DNA from: Phytopythium helicoides
Lineage: Eukaryota; Oomycota; Peronosporomycetes; Pythiales; Pythiaceae
Assembly (NCBI GenBank): GCA_024867545.1
Contig: JANFNE010000026.1
Coordinates: 558,001-622,000 of the forward strand
Length of the DNA: 64,000 nucleotides
Direction of reading: 5' to 3'
The notes beneath the pieces were generated by a model. That model saw only the letters and a list, made by a program, of their open reading frames with translations, was not told the origin of the DNA and made no database searches. This document shows positions 53,709 to 64,000 of this stretch, one piece after another (position 1 is the first letter of the stretch; every line of letters begins with the position of its first letter). Position numbers and translations under genes: made by a program.

Positions 53709-54626
53709 GCGGTCGATCCTGGAATGGGTGCGGTTGAAGGGTAAATTCGTAATTTGGCGTAATCTCGCTTGTCAAAATGGACGCGTCATAGTTGAAGTCG
53801 CCCCGGTGGTGTCTTGGTGGATGGATGGACTTGCCCGGTACAGGCCATTGGAGTGGGCATGAATGTTGGGCCTGTTATGGCCCTACCATTGCAATCTCGT
53901 TCTCGCCAATGAATTCACTCACTTTCGAGTACCCGAGCTTTTGACACGCGAAGACTCCTCCATCGGCAGCCAGGGTAAAGAATGCGTCAAGGTTTCACCG
54001 TTGTGCGAGTGCTTTATCGCTTTGCTCTGGAAAGTTCTAGTGGAGTCCGCGCCTGTTTTCGTAGCACCTGCAGCGGATTTCGTTTTCAAACCAGGCAACT
54101 TTGGATGCGATGTCGGCCACGATGTCGCTGTGCTTCAGGCGTGGATCTTTAGTACGTATTTTCAATCTAGCATCAGCGAAACTTGCCAGCGCCTTGACTG
54201 AAGTGACATCGCAAACGAAGACATATTCTCTGCAAATACGGACGCTTGAACGATAGAACAGTAGACTTCTTGAGTCGACTGGGGGTTGGTTTTCCTTCGC
54301 TGTCAAAGATCAGCACCATGGGCCGTGCGTTCATGCGTTGAAAAAGCACCAATAGGGATGTCTTCGGTGCAAAAATTTCGTTTGCTGTACGTGACGATAA
54401 GGCTTAAAAGTTACAGTAGGCTCGTGTGTGCTTCAAGACCGAAGTCTATCCGAATCCACAGCACAAAATGAACCTCATGAAAATGAAACTAGGGTCGCTT
54501 CGTTCTCGCTGACTTCGTCCTCGCACAGCCCGCTGCTTGTTCACACTGTTGGTCATATTCAACCTTCATAGCACCCTAGCTAGGCTGACAACCATGTCCA
54601 CATCACACTATGCCACACTCGGCAGC
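53709..54626. other. Intergenic, no gene recognised
   Basis: This holds the NRAMP promoter at its left end and the Myb 3' flank at its right. Several short frames exist but none is protein-like or splice-supported. Confidence 0.45.
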
Positions 54627-55547
54627 TCAAGAGCTCAAAGCAATCAGATCGCCAACATCGTCGTCAACGAGAGCGTCGAGGTCGATCTCGTCGAGAAATG
54701 CCTTCAACTCCGAGTCGCTGAGCTCCAAGTAGTACTTGGCCCCAAATTGAGTTGAGCAGAGCTCGCAACCTGCCGATCGAGGCGAGTTGGTAGCGAGCGA
54801 CAACCACATCTCGTCGTCTGCGCTGCTCTGGACCACCGGTGAGCGTGTCACGGAGTGACCATCGGAATCCGAAGCTAGCTCCGAGTCGTCGCCGCTCATT
54901 TGGCTGCGAAGCAACTCCCGGATGGAAGATCCGTGCCAGTGGTTCTTGACGCAGTTTGCCGATCGCCCGGGCAACTGCTCGGCAATTCGCACCCACGCGT
55001 TACCGAGTTGCTCGTGGAGCTCGATGAGAAGTCTGTCTTCTTGGGGCGTCCAAACTCGACGGATAATCGACGGGTCCACGTGGTTTAGCCACCTTCATTC
55101 AGTCAAAGCCGCCCAGTTAGCATCCCAAATACGAAAACTCGCACTCGAAAGCACGGCTCGCACCGTTCTCGGCACTGCTTCGGACTCCGACCCTCGAGTT
55201 CAGCAGCCAGCACAGTCCAGCGACCGAGGCCGTGCGTTGTCACCAACACTCGCAACTGCTCGTCTTGCTCCGTCGTCCATGGCTGCTTGATCGACAAGCG
55301 TCGAGGATACCGTCCTCTTTTGCTCTTGGACTTTTTGCTTGAGGATGTGGACGACGAGCTCGCCACGCCCCCAAAGCTCGACGACAAGGTGGGTCGAGTC
55401 TGCTCAGCAGCAACAAGTACACCGCAATAACAAACGGTAAGTAAGGAGCCAGGTCTCGGATTTCGCCACGAAAAAAGCAAGCTGTACCTGATGCATTCCG
55501 CACCGAAGTGTCGATTGCGTAGCGAGGCTGACAGCTTCCAGGCCCAT
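54627..55547 (-). CDS. R2R3-type Myb transcription factor
   Basis: Exons 55547-55488, 55402-55164 and 55092-54627 give 254 residues. A Ser/Lys-rich linker precedes repeat R2 (PWTTEQDEQLRVLV, GRWTVLAAEL, SPKQCRERWLNHVDPSI). Repeat R3 follows (VWTPQEDRLLIELHEQLG, WVRIAEQLPGRS, CVKNHW). The R2 codon CGG is split by intron 2 exactly in the CRERW motif. The C-terminus is acidic (ELKAFLDEIDLDALVDDD) and may activate transcription. Start choice: ATG at 55547 begins a short first exon; an additional upstream exon cannot be excluded. Confidence 0.85.
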
Positions 55548-56225
55548 GATTCGCGCTCCCACTTGACGAGCAAATCGCCGACTGGTGCCCAGCTTCACTC
55601 GGCCACAGTGACCAACGCCGACAGATTCCTACCCGAACGACAAAGACAGCAACAGGTTGTGGTGTGCCGTCGGTGCAATTCCATTTCGCAGAGCTCCCGA
55701 CGCCGGGTCGCAGCAAATGAATAGCGATTCAATGTAGATCGCGAAAAGGAAACGTGTTGAAGTGCTGTCGTTTCCCGTGGGACCCAACGTCGACCATGCC
55801 TCCCTGCCAATGGTTTTCGCGAGACATTCTCTCGTGGGAACGGCCGAGGCCCCGTGCGTGTGCTTGCTGCGGCGTGTTTCTAGTGGGATGGCATGGTCCG
55901 ACCATTTTGGTGGTGCTGCATGGGCACACCGAGCAAGGCTGGGTATTCGCGAACGTTCTAGTATGCGCCGAAGCTCCACATATGAAGGCGATCTCCTACC
56001 TGGACTCTAAGAGGTCTTTGCCTGAAGAAGGTGTATGCATGCATGTGCATGGCTGCGAAGCAAGCAAAGGATGCCGGAGTTCGATCCTTCGGAGCGGGGT
56101 GTATATTATATGCGCCGCCGAGTGCTCGCGGCTGACCGGTGGGGGGGGAGAATAATACCTACAGCAAAACGTCCGTCGCTCGTCGAGGACCGACACACCA
56201 CTCTATAGCTGAACTTGTCGGTGCC

Positions 56226-57393
56226 TCAGGTAATCGACTTGAGCTTTTCGTAAGTCGAGTTCACGATGCCCCATGACAGCAGCGACCGGAAAAAGTTGAC
56301 CTGTACGCCGCGGTAGACGCGCCAGACGCTGTGACCACGCTCGGCGTACGTCGCGTACAGTGCCTCGCGCGTGGTGAGGAACCGCTGGCCGTAGACGCTC
56401 TGCATGCGTGCGCGAGCGACTGAAGAAGACACGCAGTAAAAAAGAGTGAGACCCGAAGCCCACGGAGTGTTAGACTCTGCACGCAGCACTTACCATTGAT
56501 CGGGAACGATATTGTGCTGATGAGCGCGCCGAGCATGGCGCCGCAGACAAAGTCGTGGAGCATTGTCACGGCGGGGCTCGTGCCCGTGGGGAATGTGTCG
56601 CGCAGCGGACCTCTAAGCCCAAAGAACAGAATATTACCCGGTCCGTTGCGCAGCAGAATAGCCGACAGCCCGCGGTAGTGCTCTTGCAGCCCAAACTTGT
56701 TGATGTGCACCATCGCATCGTACGCGCCTGTAATCTCGCGGTTGAACTTGGGCGTCTGCAGCAGCGTTTGCGCTCGCTGTGTCGGTCATGAATGAAAGCA
56801 CCACCGTTGAGTTGCCACCACACTCTCGCGTCCAGCATCAAAGACAAGCTCGCTCACCTCGAACGGCGTCAAGATGGCCTCAGTGGTGCCCGAGAGCCCC
56901 GCGGCAAGCAGGTGGATGCCCGGCTGCCGTCCAAACTGGTTGCAGAGCAGCTCGTCGTACCAGTTGTAGAGTCCGAACATGATGGACTTGGATACGGCGG
57001 CCTGCAGCAGCGGGGGCTTGACTCCTCTGTACAGCATGAGCCATCCCTCGTGGCGCACGTTCTGGAATGCCTGCCACGAGTTGAGCCCGAAGAGCTGTCC
57101 ATGCCACGCCACGGCCGTTAGCCGCGCCGCATCCCCTCCGCCCCCTCAGCGCCCCGCACCTGCTGCCGGAACATGACCTTGTTGATGGGGAAGGTGAAGA
57201 CGATGTTGATGGCCGCCGCCGAGCCGCCGCAGAAGAACTCGCGCGAGTGCGGGTACGAGCGGAAGGCCTCGCGCAGCCACGGCTCCCCCAGCGCCGCCGC
57301 GCGCTCCCCCTCGGCCGCCGCCGGCTGCGCGTGGGCCGCGCCCGCCGCCACGCGCTCGTGGGCCGCCAGGCTCTCCTCCAGCGCGGCGCCCAT
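56226..57393 (-). CDS. SLC25A51: Mitochondrial carrier, SLC25A51-type NAD+ transporter
   Basis: Exons 57393-57160, 57094-56858, 56776-56494 and 56419-56226 give 315 residues. The family diagnostic stretches of SLC25A51/52 are present rather than generic carrier motifs. They are FTFPINKVMFRQQ after the first helix, MFGLYNWYDELL, LAGLSGTTEAILTPFE, EHYRGLSAILLRNGPGNILF, FFGLRGPLRDTFPT and RSLLSWGIVNSTYEKL. SLC25A51 imports NAD+ across the inner mitochondrial membrane in animals. The third exon starts at RAQTLLQT, the acceptor that restores the family sequence; a later AG would delete seven residues. All junctions keep phase. It is divergent from the sorting nexin gene. Confidence 0.9.
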
Positions 57394-57791
57394 GGCTGCC
57401 CGCCGAGTGCTATTGCTAGGTGAGGAGGACGGCTGCTGTTAAAGGGTAACGTAACCATGCATTTCACGAGGTTACAATTACGACCTATACGAACTTCAAG
57501 TGAGCCTTTTCTTCAAGAGGAAGAGTCCTTGTTTCAAGAGTGAAATCGGACCCAAGCGGACGGAGATGGAGTCGACCACGCTATATTTTTACAGAACGGC
57601 GAATTTCCAAAAGACGATTCAAATCTGTAAATTTTAATAGAGTATTCATTTCGATATGAGACGTCTTTTGAACAGATACGTCCGCATTGACCCACCTTTT
57701 GGAAACTTCCCCCGAGAGAAAATGCGACTTTGAAGAAGGCTGGGGAAACCTACAAGCGCCGAGACCGAGACAGGCGGCGACGGCGACGGCG
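57394..57791. promoter_or_regulatory. Divergent SLC25A51-like / sorting nexin intergenic region
   Basis: 398 bp between the two start codons, with an AT-rich centre (about 57570-57670) flanked by GC-rich DNA. It should hold both promoters. No specific factor site was recognised. Confidence 0.4.
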
Positions 57792-59367
57792 ATGGAGCGC
57801 AACGGCAAGTGGGTGAACGTGGACTACACGAACCGCATCCTGGAGGAGTCGGCGGCGCTGGGGCTGTCGCAGGCGGGCGACGAGGGCGCCGGCGCGTTCC
57901 GCAGCGAGCTGCTGGGCATGAGCGGCGGCAGTGAGGGGGCCGCCAACTCGCTCATCCAGGTGACGGTGAGCGAGCCCGTCAAGCAGGGCGAGGGCATGAA
58001 CGCCTACATTTCGTACAAGATCTCGACGGTCACCACGCGCCCGCAGTTCTCCACCGGATCGTTCGCCGTCATCCGCCGCTACAGCGACTTTGTGTGGCTC
58101 CACGCCGCGCTATACGCGCTCTACCCGGGCGTGGTCGTCCCGCCACTGCCCGAGAAGCTCCTAGTCGGACGCTTCTCGCCAGAGTTCATCGAGTCGCGCC
58201 GCCGCGCGCTCCAGCTCTTCCTGCAGCGCTGCTGCATGCACCCGGAGCTGCAGCACAGCGACCACCTCACCACGTTCCTCGAGGCCTCCGAGGACGCGCT
58301 GGCGTCCTTCAAGAACGACCCCAGGAACGCTGCTAACGGCAAGGGCGCAAAGGGTGTACTCTTCCAGTGGATCGACGACACGGTCAGCTCCATCTCCTCG
58401 ACGCTCGTCGCGGCGCCAGTGAACCTCGAGAAGACACCCGCGGACGCAGAGGTAGAGGACATGATGGCGTACATTGACGCGCTCGAGCCCATCATGAACG
58501 GGCTGCACAAGCACGCGCATGGCCTGACCAAGCGTGCTCGTGAGATTGCCGACGGACTCTTTGAGTTTGGCGTGGCGTTCACGCTGCTCGGCAAGTCAGA
58601 GGACAACCCTTCCCTGCAGGAAGGGTTAAGCTACATTGGCCACTGCTCCGACCAGCTTTCCATCCTGGCAGCAGAGCACGCAGAGCGCGAGGCGCTCAAC
58701 TTTGAGCAGCCAATCTATGACTACATCCGCCTTGTCGGTGCTGTCAAGGCTGCGCTGCAGAAGCGAAATGACGTGCGCTACTCGTATGCGACTGCCCTTG
58801 CCGATCTTGAGGTCAAGACGGCCGCCATGAACAAAATCTTCAAGAGCAAGGGGGCGTCTGCGTCGATGGCCATCGAGGAGAGAGTGCAGCAGGCGGAAGG
58901 CGAAGTGATGAAGGCTCAGCAGCGTGTGGATGACACCAAGCTGGAGTTCGACATCGTCACGGAGCGTGTGATGCGCGAGGTTGAGCGCTTCAAGCGGGAG
59001 AAACTGTCCGATTTCAAGCAGATCATCCTGGACTACATCCAGCTGCAGATCGAGTACAGCAAGAAGGTGGGGGTTTGTCTGGTTGCAAATGGTGACTGGA
59101 ATTGTCCTAACTCGTTCTGAATAGGTTGAGGCAGAATGGAACAAGGTGATCCCAAAGCTTTCACAGATCCACATTGAAGCTACCGGAAGCCCGGAGCCAC
59201 TACATGTTCCTGTGACTCTGAGCAACGGCACCTCGACTCCTCCCCACATTCTCGGCCCCACGATTCGGGAAGACTACATTCCTTCCAACGGCGCAGACCT
59301 CTCGAGTGACCTGGAGGGGCTTTCTTTCGAGAATGGACACCAACAGCATCCTGACGTGACTATTTAG
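57792..59367 (+). CDS. PX-BAR sorting nexin (SNX1/2, Vps5-like)
   Basis: Exons 57792-59066 and 59125-59367 give 505 residues. The PX domain (about residues 50-170) has the phosphoinositide-binding RRYSDFVWLH, VPPLPEK and the RRRALQLFLQR helix. A BAR domain of about 270 residues follows, with long charged helices such as VQQAEGEVMKAQQRVDD. This is the retromer-associated sorting nexin architecture, acting in endosome-to-Golgi tubulation. The C-terminal tail after the intron is Ser/Thr-rich and unique. The in-frame codon at 57687 is TTG; the ATG at 57792 is the first. Confidence 0.9.
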
Positions 59368-59587
59368 TGGTGTGGTATGCGTTTGTTGGTCGAACTTCGA
59401 GCGCTGATGGAACCCAAAAGAGACGAGAGGCTCCCACTTCGTTGGACTAGATCGAGTGAAATTCTCCGTGTTGAACGCTCGTGTCGGTCCGTTCTCGGCG
59501 CATGCACAATGTATAGTGTTTATTGAATGAAACGCCGCGAGACTTTCCTGCCTCGTCCTGCCATCTTCACTTGTCTATCTATCGCAT

Positions 59588-61216
59588 CTACGCAGTTGCT
59601 CCCTCGCTCATGCGGCGGCGGCGAGCCTCGCTGCTACGTCGACGGGCTTCGACTACCTGAATGATCTGCTCGCGCGACGGCAACACCCACCGCTTGTAGC
59701 TCTCTCGGTACGAGAACTCTCCTTGAGCCTCCCGTCGGTTTGCCTTCGCTTCCATTCCGTACAACAGTCCGATGCCACTTGCAGTGCACAGAATCGCCAC
59801 GCCAAAGAGCGTTAGCCACTGCACGGCGGACAAAGCTAGCAAACTTGTCACTGCAAGGGACTCATAGACTTCAGTCGAGGCAGCACAAGTAGCGAGGGAA
59901 GATGCGTTGGCACTTGATGTCAAGTTGACGGGATATGTCGAGTACAGGTACAGATTGCATGGGCCATGCGTGCTCGTGACATCTCGCGTGATGCGCATGT
60001 AGCCGTTCTCGCCCCACATGGTGCCCCACGTGTTGCGCAGCACCCAGTACTTGTCCCCTGCGTCGGTCTCGCCAAAGCCGACAATTACCACGGCGTGGTT
60101 CACCTCCTTTCCATCGCTCAGACAGTCGGTGGCGTCGTAGATGCCGCCGGTGTAATGGCGAAAACCCGAGCCAGACGCATCCATGTTGGCCGAGATGGGA
60201 CCGGTCAGCAGCGCTCGGAGCAACGCATCCTCGCTGTTGGGCTTCACCACACGGTAGTCAGACATATTGGAAGTCCACGAGACAGCCACTTCCTCGCTTG
60301 TGATGGTTCTACAGGTCGACAAGTCGGCATCGTACTCTTCACTTGCGCTCGAAGACGCCGTGTTCATCTCATACGGATACGTCGACTCGCACGCTACGCC
60401 ATGCGGAGCCTCGCGGCTCAGGTACTCGTAAGTGAGGAAAGGCATACCACCAGAGCACCCCTCGGATGACGAGAACATGGCACGGTCATAGCGCGCACGC
60501 ACGTGATCTAGCGCGGACGAGCAGCTGAGCACCTGCTCGACGCTTAGCGGCTCGGCTTGCAGGTCCAGGGCGATGGCCACACGCGACTCGAGCACCGAGA
60601 TGCCCGAGAAGGCCCAGCAGCTACCGCATGTGCCCTGGTTCTTGATGGGTGTCTCGTACTTGCCGTCTGCGAACGTGGCCCAGTTGAGATTCGTGGGGAT
60701 CGTCACGTTCGCGTCGCTCTCGTCCTCCTGGTAGTCGTAGCCGTACGACCCGGAAGTCGACGATGCCTCTGACTCGCTCGTCTCCGTCTCCATCGAGTCC
60801 ACCGTCACCGACATGTGCTTCTTGCTCTTCTTCCTGCTGTGGGCTCTTTTGCTCGTGTGATCTTCATCTTCATCCTCGGTGATCGGCCGGTCTCCATGTC
60901 CTCTGTAGTGCGGATCGCGCTCGTCCGTATTCTCAGGACTCGAGCGCAGGAAATCGCGGTACTCGTCGTCGCTCAGGTCGCTCATGGCGTTCCAGCCCAC
61001 CGAGAACCCGCGAGCAGCCGCGTCATGTTGCGCCACCAGCTTCGCCGTCGCCTCCAGCGCGCGCGCGCGAGACGCCAGCGACGCGCGCTGAGGGCCCAGC
61101 GGAGGCTGCGAGTGCAGCTGCAGACGGCGCTCGAACGCGGCGATCAGCGCCTCGTGGGCCTCGGAGGCCTCGGAGACGCGCGCGGCCAGCGCCAGCAGCA
61201 GCAGCAGCAGCTTCAT
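59588..61216 (-). CDS. Papain-like cysteine protease with C-terminal membrane anchor
   Basis: An intronless frame of 542 residues. The signal peptide is MKLLLLLLALAARVSEA. A helical propeptide (FSVGWNAMSDLSDDEYRDFL) resembles the I29 inhibitor. An acidic/basic spacer of about 60 residues follows. The peptidase C1 domain has QGTCGSCWAFS (oxyanion Gln and nucleophile Cys), CSGGMPFLTYEY, VNHAVVIVGFG (His) and RNTWGTMWGENGYMRI (Asn, with Thr where most have Ser). After the domain comes a hydrophobic segment of about 25 residues (LTLFGVAILCTASGIGLLYG) and a basic tail, so the mature enzyme may be membrane-tethered. The in-frame codon at 61237 is TTG; the ATG at 61216 starts the signal peptide. Confidence 0.9.
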   Translation of the reverse strand: MKLLLLLLALAARVSEASEAHEALIAAFERRLQLHSQPPLGPQRASLASRARALEATAKLVAQHDAAARGFSVGWNAMSDLSDDEYRDFLRSSPENTDERDPHYRGHGDRPITEDEDEDHTSKRAHSRKKSKKHMSVTVDSMETETSESEASSTSGSYGYDYQEDESDANVTIPTNLNWATFADGKYETPIKNQGTCGSCWAFSGISVLESRVAIALDLQAEPLSVEQVLSCSSALDHVRARYDRAMFSSSEGCSGGMPFLTYEYLSREAPHGVACESTYPYEMNTASSSASEEYDADLSTCRTITSEEVAVSWTSNMSDYRVVKPNSEDALLRALLTGPISANMDASGSGFRHYTGGIYDATDCLSDGKEVNHAVVIVGFGETDAGDKYWVLRNTWGTMWGENGYMRITRDVTSTHGPCNLYLYSTYPVNLTSSANASSLATCAASTEVYESLAVTSLLALSAVQWLTLFGVAILCTASGIGLLYGMEAKANRREAQGEFSYRESYKRWVLPSREQIIQVVEARRRSSEARRRRMSEGATA

Positions 61217-61631
61217 CTTCGGCGGCGGAGGTTTCAAGTGAGGTGGTGACCCATTTCGGGAGTTTGACTGGGTGGATTTTTTTCAGAATCAGGTTGGGCA
61301 GGTGCGAACTGCGAGTTGATGAGCTTGAAGTCGAGAATCATCCTGCGGGCTGCTGTCCACGTGCCTGCAGCATTTGAGGCGCTGGATGGCAAGCCGTTCA
61401 TGTCGACTCGATATTGTCGAGGAGAGTGTCCAACTCGTGAGGTATGGAGAATACGCGCGACGGAGATTCTTTCATCACCAGACAGATCCTGGGCCACTTT
61501 CTAAGTCTGGATGACAAGCTCACGCAACGCAAGGACGGCGCCTCTGCAGCACGAGCTCCCGATGATTGTGGCGTTACCTAGGCTTAGTCACCTCCACTCT
61601 AGGCGTAGAATTTTCTGCATCAACATTCACA
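61217..61631. other. Intergenic, no gene recognised
   Basis: This is the gap between the protease start and the end of the next minus-strand gene. It is expected to contain the protease promoter. No motif was recognised. Confidence 0.45.
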
Positions 61632-63986
61632 TTATGCGAGGGATCTCCGAAACGCAGCTATGCCCTCGCGGTGCTCCTCCTTCTCGTCCTCATCTTCGTC
61701 GTCGTCATCTGAAAACGTTGGCTCTAATTGTGCTGACTGAACGGACTGGGGTGACCCTAGTGGCGACTCGAACAAGCTCCCCCGTGCATCCGGCTGTAAC
61801 TGATGTAGCCTTTGCACTAGAGCCGAGTTGATCGCCTTCGTAGCGACGAGCTGCTCCTGCGACTCGCGCAAATTCTCAGTCAACTCGTGCACTGTGCGCG
61901 TGAGGTCCAAGTTTTGGCTCAATACACGCTGAGTGTCCTTCTCCTTGTCCCCCATACCCCGCTGCTTGCGCATGAGCTCCAACGCATCCTTGTACTCGTC
62001 GACTTCGTCGGTAGCGCGCTTCAACTCTGCCTTCGTGATTGCCAGCTCCATCGCCAAATTAGCGCGTTCAATCAGTTGTGCCTCAATATCTGCAAGCGAC
62101 CGGTTGACCCCCAGCAGCTTCTTGAGCTCCTTCGACAGCTCTGTTGACTTTTGGCGAAGAGAGTTGCGCTCTGCGACGACAGATACGAGCTCATTTTCAA
62201 CTCGAGTGATGGTTTCATCTTGGGATGCAATCTTCTTGTGCAGATCGTCAACGCTGACAGTTGCAACACCAAAGAAATTGTCAAATTCACCAGCTTGAGC
62301 AGATGAGAACAAATGTTCTTCGGTCTGAGTGCCTGCCTCTTGACTCGCCGACGCTCGCTCCGCAGCAGCATCTCGAGCGTCCTCCAATTCTCGTTGACAC
62401 GCAAGATGCTTCAACTCTTCTTCATTGAGCTTCGAGCGCAGTTGCTGCAAGTCCCGTGTTTGAGCAGTGTATTGGCTAGCAACCTTCTCAAGCTGCCGAA
62501 TCTTCATCTGCTGAAGCTCAATGCGTTTGTCCTTGACCTCAAGCGAAGCACCAATTTGAGTTTTCTCTTGCTCTGCTGCCTTCAACAAAACTGACATGGA
62601 CGCAAGTTTGTCGCGCAGCATCTTGATCTCCTTTTCTTGAGATGTCAATCGCCCCTGCAAAAAGGAGTCGGGTGCGGCAAATTCAGGAGCCTTCTTCTGG
62701 TAGTGAGGTGTACCAACGGGGGTAGCTCCAGCACTTTTTCCACCATGCTGAACATCCTCGAGCTCCAGATTAAACATGTCTCCAAGTTGTTCGCTGACGG
62801 ACGGACTTGATACATCGCTCAGTGAGCGAAAAGATCCTGCTTTGTCTGCACCGATCCCCGTCGAAGATGTCGGTGTCATTGCGGATGCTTTCGAAGGAGA
62901 CGGCAAGACACCACTCTTGCCAGGAGTTGCCGATCCTGACGGTGTTCCCACGGTACTATCACCGTTCGCCACGGGGCTGAGGGTTGCGTTGGCTGGAGAT
63001 AAACCCTGACCGCTTGGGGTGTGGGGTAAGCCACCTGCGCCAGTAGGGGAAGCTCCGTCAGCAACTGTCCTTGTATCATCGAACGCCGGATCGACAAAGA
63101 GATTTCGCTCATCCGTCCTAGCTTGCTCGTCACGCTCCTCTCCGATCACTTGTGCTCGAAAGTTGCGAACAAGAAGCGTTAAAATGTCACGATGCTGAGG
63201 GTTCTGCGCAACCAGGAAGAAGCACGAGAGGGATGCCAGCGCATCTCTTCGTCGCTTTAGATCGCATGTGTCTCCTGGCTTGTTTCCCAGAAAGCCACCA
63301 AATTCTTGCACCTTCAAGGTAAATCGCAGCTGGTCCGCCGGGTCCAGAAGTATCTGAACATGCTCGGTGTAGGCAGCATTCACGACGACACCAGCTTCAT
63401 CTTCGTGCTCGGAGATTTTTAGCAGCGTCACTCCTTCCGATGTAATCTTAATCTGGAAGCTATCGAACTCGCTGCTTGCGAGCGTCGCCGAAAACGCGCC
63501 TGCCCCAGTTTCAAGCATCACATCCACCATCTCGCCAACGGCAGGATCAAGAACAAGGGGTTGTGAAAGCTCAACTGTCTTGATCAATTGAGGAAACCGA
63601 AGTGAACGAACTTGTAACGCTAGTGTCGCCCCAATATCATCAGCAGATGGGAAATATGGCGCACGACGAGCCCCCTTTATCAGCAGCACTTCATTCACAG
63701 GTGGTGGAGTTTTCCTGTACCAGGTGAGTGCAAACTCGTGGTCATCTTCGTCGAGAACACCGACAAAACGTCCGCCAGTCGTGACAGCAATAATTGGCGT
63801 GGTATGCAGAATATCTTGAGGTGGAACGGGCGTCGCTGGCTTGCGGTAAGATATCCGACCACCGTTCGCTCCATTCTTAGTCTTTTGCGGCTTCAGTTCT
63901 AGATGCTCCAACCAGCCACTGACGGTCTCACGATCTTCCTCGGGTCTAGTCTTGCCCGCACCCATTTTCCGGAACAGAGTCTTCAT
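61632..63986 (-). CDS. Coiled-coil protein with N-terminal globular region, unknown function
   Basis: An intronless frame of 784 residues from the ATG at 63986. The frame is also open to the window edge (GADG before the Met), so the true start may lie outside. Residues 1 to about 280 are beta-rich and globular, ending DLKRRRDALASLSCFFLVAQ. A Ser/Thr/Pro/Gly-rich disordered stretch runs to about 430. Heptad-patterned coiled coil fills about 440-740 (LTSQEKEIKMLRDKLASMS through VHELTENLRESQEQLVATK). The C-terminus has an acidic DDDDEDEDEKEE cluster. The layout suggests a trafficking tether or cytoskeletal adaptor, but I do not recognise the family. Confidence 0.7.
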   Translation of the reverse strand: MKTLFRKMGAGKTRPEEDRETVSGWLEHLELKPQKTKNGANGGRISYRKPATPVPPQDILHTTPIIAVTTGGRFVGVLDEDDHEFALTWYRKTPPPVNEVLLIKGARRAPYFPSADDIGATLALQVRSLRFPQLIKTVELSQPLVLDPAVGEMVDVMLETGAGAFSATLASSEFDSFQIKITSEGVTLLKISEHEDEAGVVVNAAYTEHVQILLDPADQLRFTLKVQEFGGFLGNKPGDTCDLKRRRDALASLSCFFLVAQNPQHRDILTLLVRNFRAQVIGEERDEQARTDERNLFVDPAFDDTRTVADGASPTGAGGLPHTPSGQGLSPANATLSPVANGDSTVGTPSGSATPGKSGVLPSPSKASAMTPTSSTGIGADKAGSFRSLSDVSSPSVSEQLGDMFNLELEDVQHGGKSAGATPVGTPHYQKKAPEFAAPDSFLQGRLTSQEKEIKMLRDKLASMSVLLKAAEQEKTQIGASLEVKDKRIELQQMKIRQLEKVASQYTAQTRDLQQLRSKLNEEELKHLACQRELEDARDAAAERASASQEAGTQTEEHLFSSAQAGEFDNFFGVATVSVDDLHKKIASQDETITRVENELVSVVAERNSLRQKSTELSKELKKLLGVNRSLADIEAQLIERANLAMELAITKAELKRATDEVDEYKDALELMRKQRGMGDKEKDTQRVLSQNLDLTRTVHELTENLRESQEQLVATKAINSALVQRLHQLQPDARGSLFESPLGSPQSVQSAQLEPTFSDDDDEDEDEKEEHREGIAAFRRSLA

Positions 63987-64000
63987 CCCATCGGCGCCAG

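Noticed and set aside
56756..56857. 102-nt intron 2 of the NAD+ carrier ending at the later CAG
   Set aside because: It would delete RAQTLLQ, which matches the SLC25A51 family; the earlier acceptor gives an 81-nt intron and the full motif.

Overview
The window is nuclear DNA from a filamentous eukaryote, most probably an oomycete of the Phytophthora/Pythium type. Genes are dense and lie on both strands. Introns are 54-85 nt with GTGCGT, GTACGT or GTAAGT donors and CAG/TAG acceptors. Mitochondrial, retromer, pre-rRNA, mRNA 3'-end and ciliary proteins are present. A clustered family carries an NSTQR-K coiled-coil signature that I associate, from memory only, with oomycete 'M96 mating-specific' annotations. 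There are no bacterial operons, Shine-Dalgarno sites or CRISPR arrays. I rebuilt gene models by hand from reading-frame continuity and splice consensus; coordinates are outer CDS limits and exons are listed in the evidence.

Layout. 1-18.3 kb is conserved housekeeping DNA: a 5'-cut PARP catalytic domain, a bacterial-type MutS with a probable mitochondrial presequence, hydroxymethylbilane synthase, the SSU-processome protein Utp21/WDR36, a BART-domain protein, a PH-kinase, a tandem universal-stress protein, and a WDR33/Pfs2-like WD40 protein carrying three CCHC zinc knuckles. 18.4-28.6 kb is a head-to-tail array of six paralogous bZIP-like proteins, all on the minus strand. 29-36.5 kb holds a duplicated two-gene module: a polytopic membrane protein divergent from a HET-domain (heterokaryon-incompatibility-like) protein. 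The second copy is intact; in the first the HET gene is reduced to a relic. This is the best candidate for an undescribed system.

37.4-48 kb is an array of NDUFS7 (complex I PSST) genes: a pseudogene abutting a relic of the bZIP-like family, one diverged intact copy, then three copies in apparently identical 2832-bp units. Two spacers contain a 254-bp hAT-like MITE with perfect 12-bp terminal inverted repeats and 8-bp target duplications; the spacer after the diverged copy keeps the empty site.

48-64 kb returns to single genes: an IQ-motif protein divergent from a CFAP141-like axonemal protein, an NRAMP-family transporter with altered metal-site motifs, an R2R3 Myb factor, a SLC25A51-type mitochondrial NAD+ carrier, a Vps5/SNX1-type sorting nexin, a membrane-anchored papain-like protease and a coiled-coil protein reaching the window edge.

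Several gene pairs share short divergent promoters: MutS/HMBS, stress protein/WDR33, IQ protein/CFAP141-like, NAD+ carrier/sorting nexin, and the membrane protein/HET pair.
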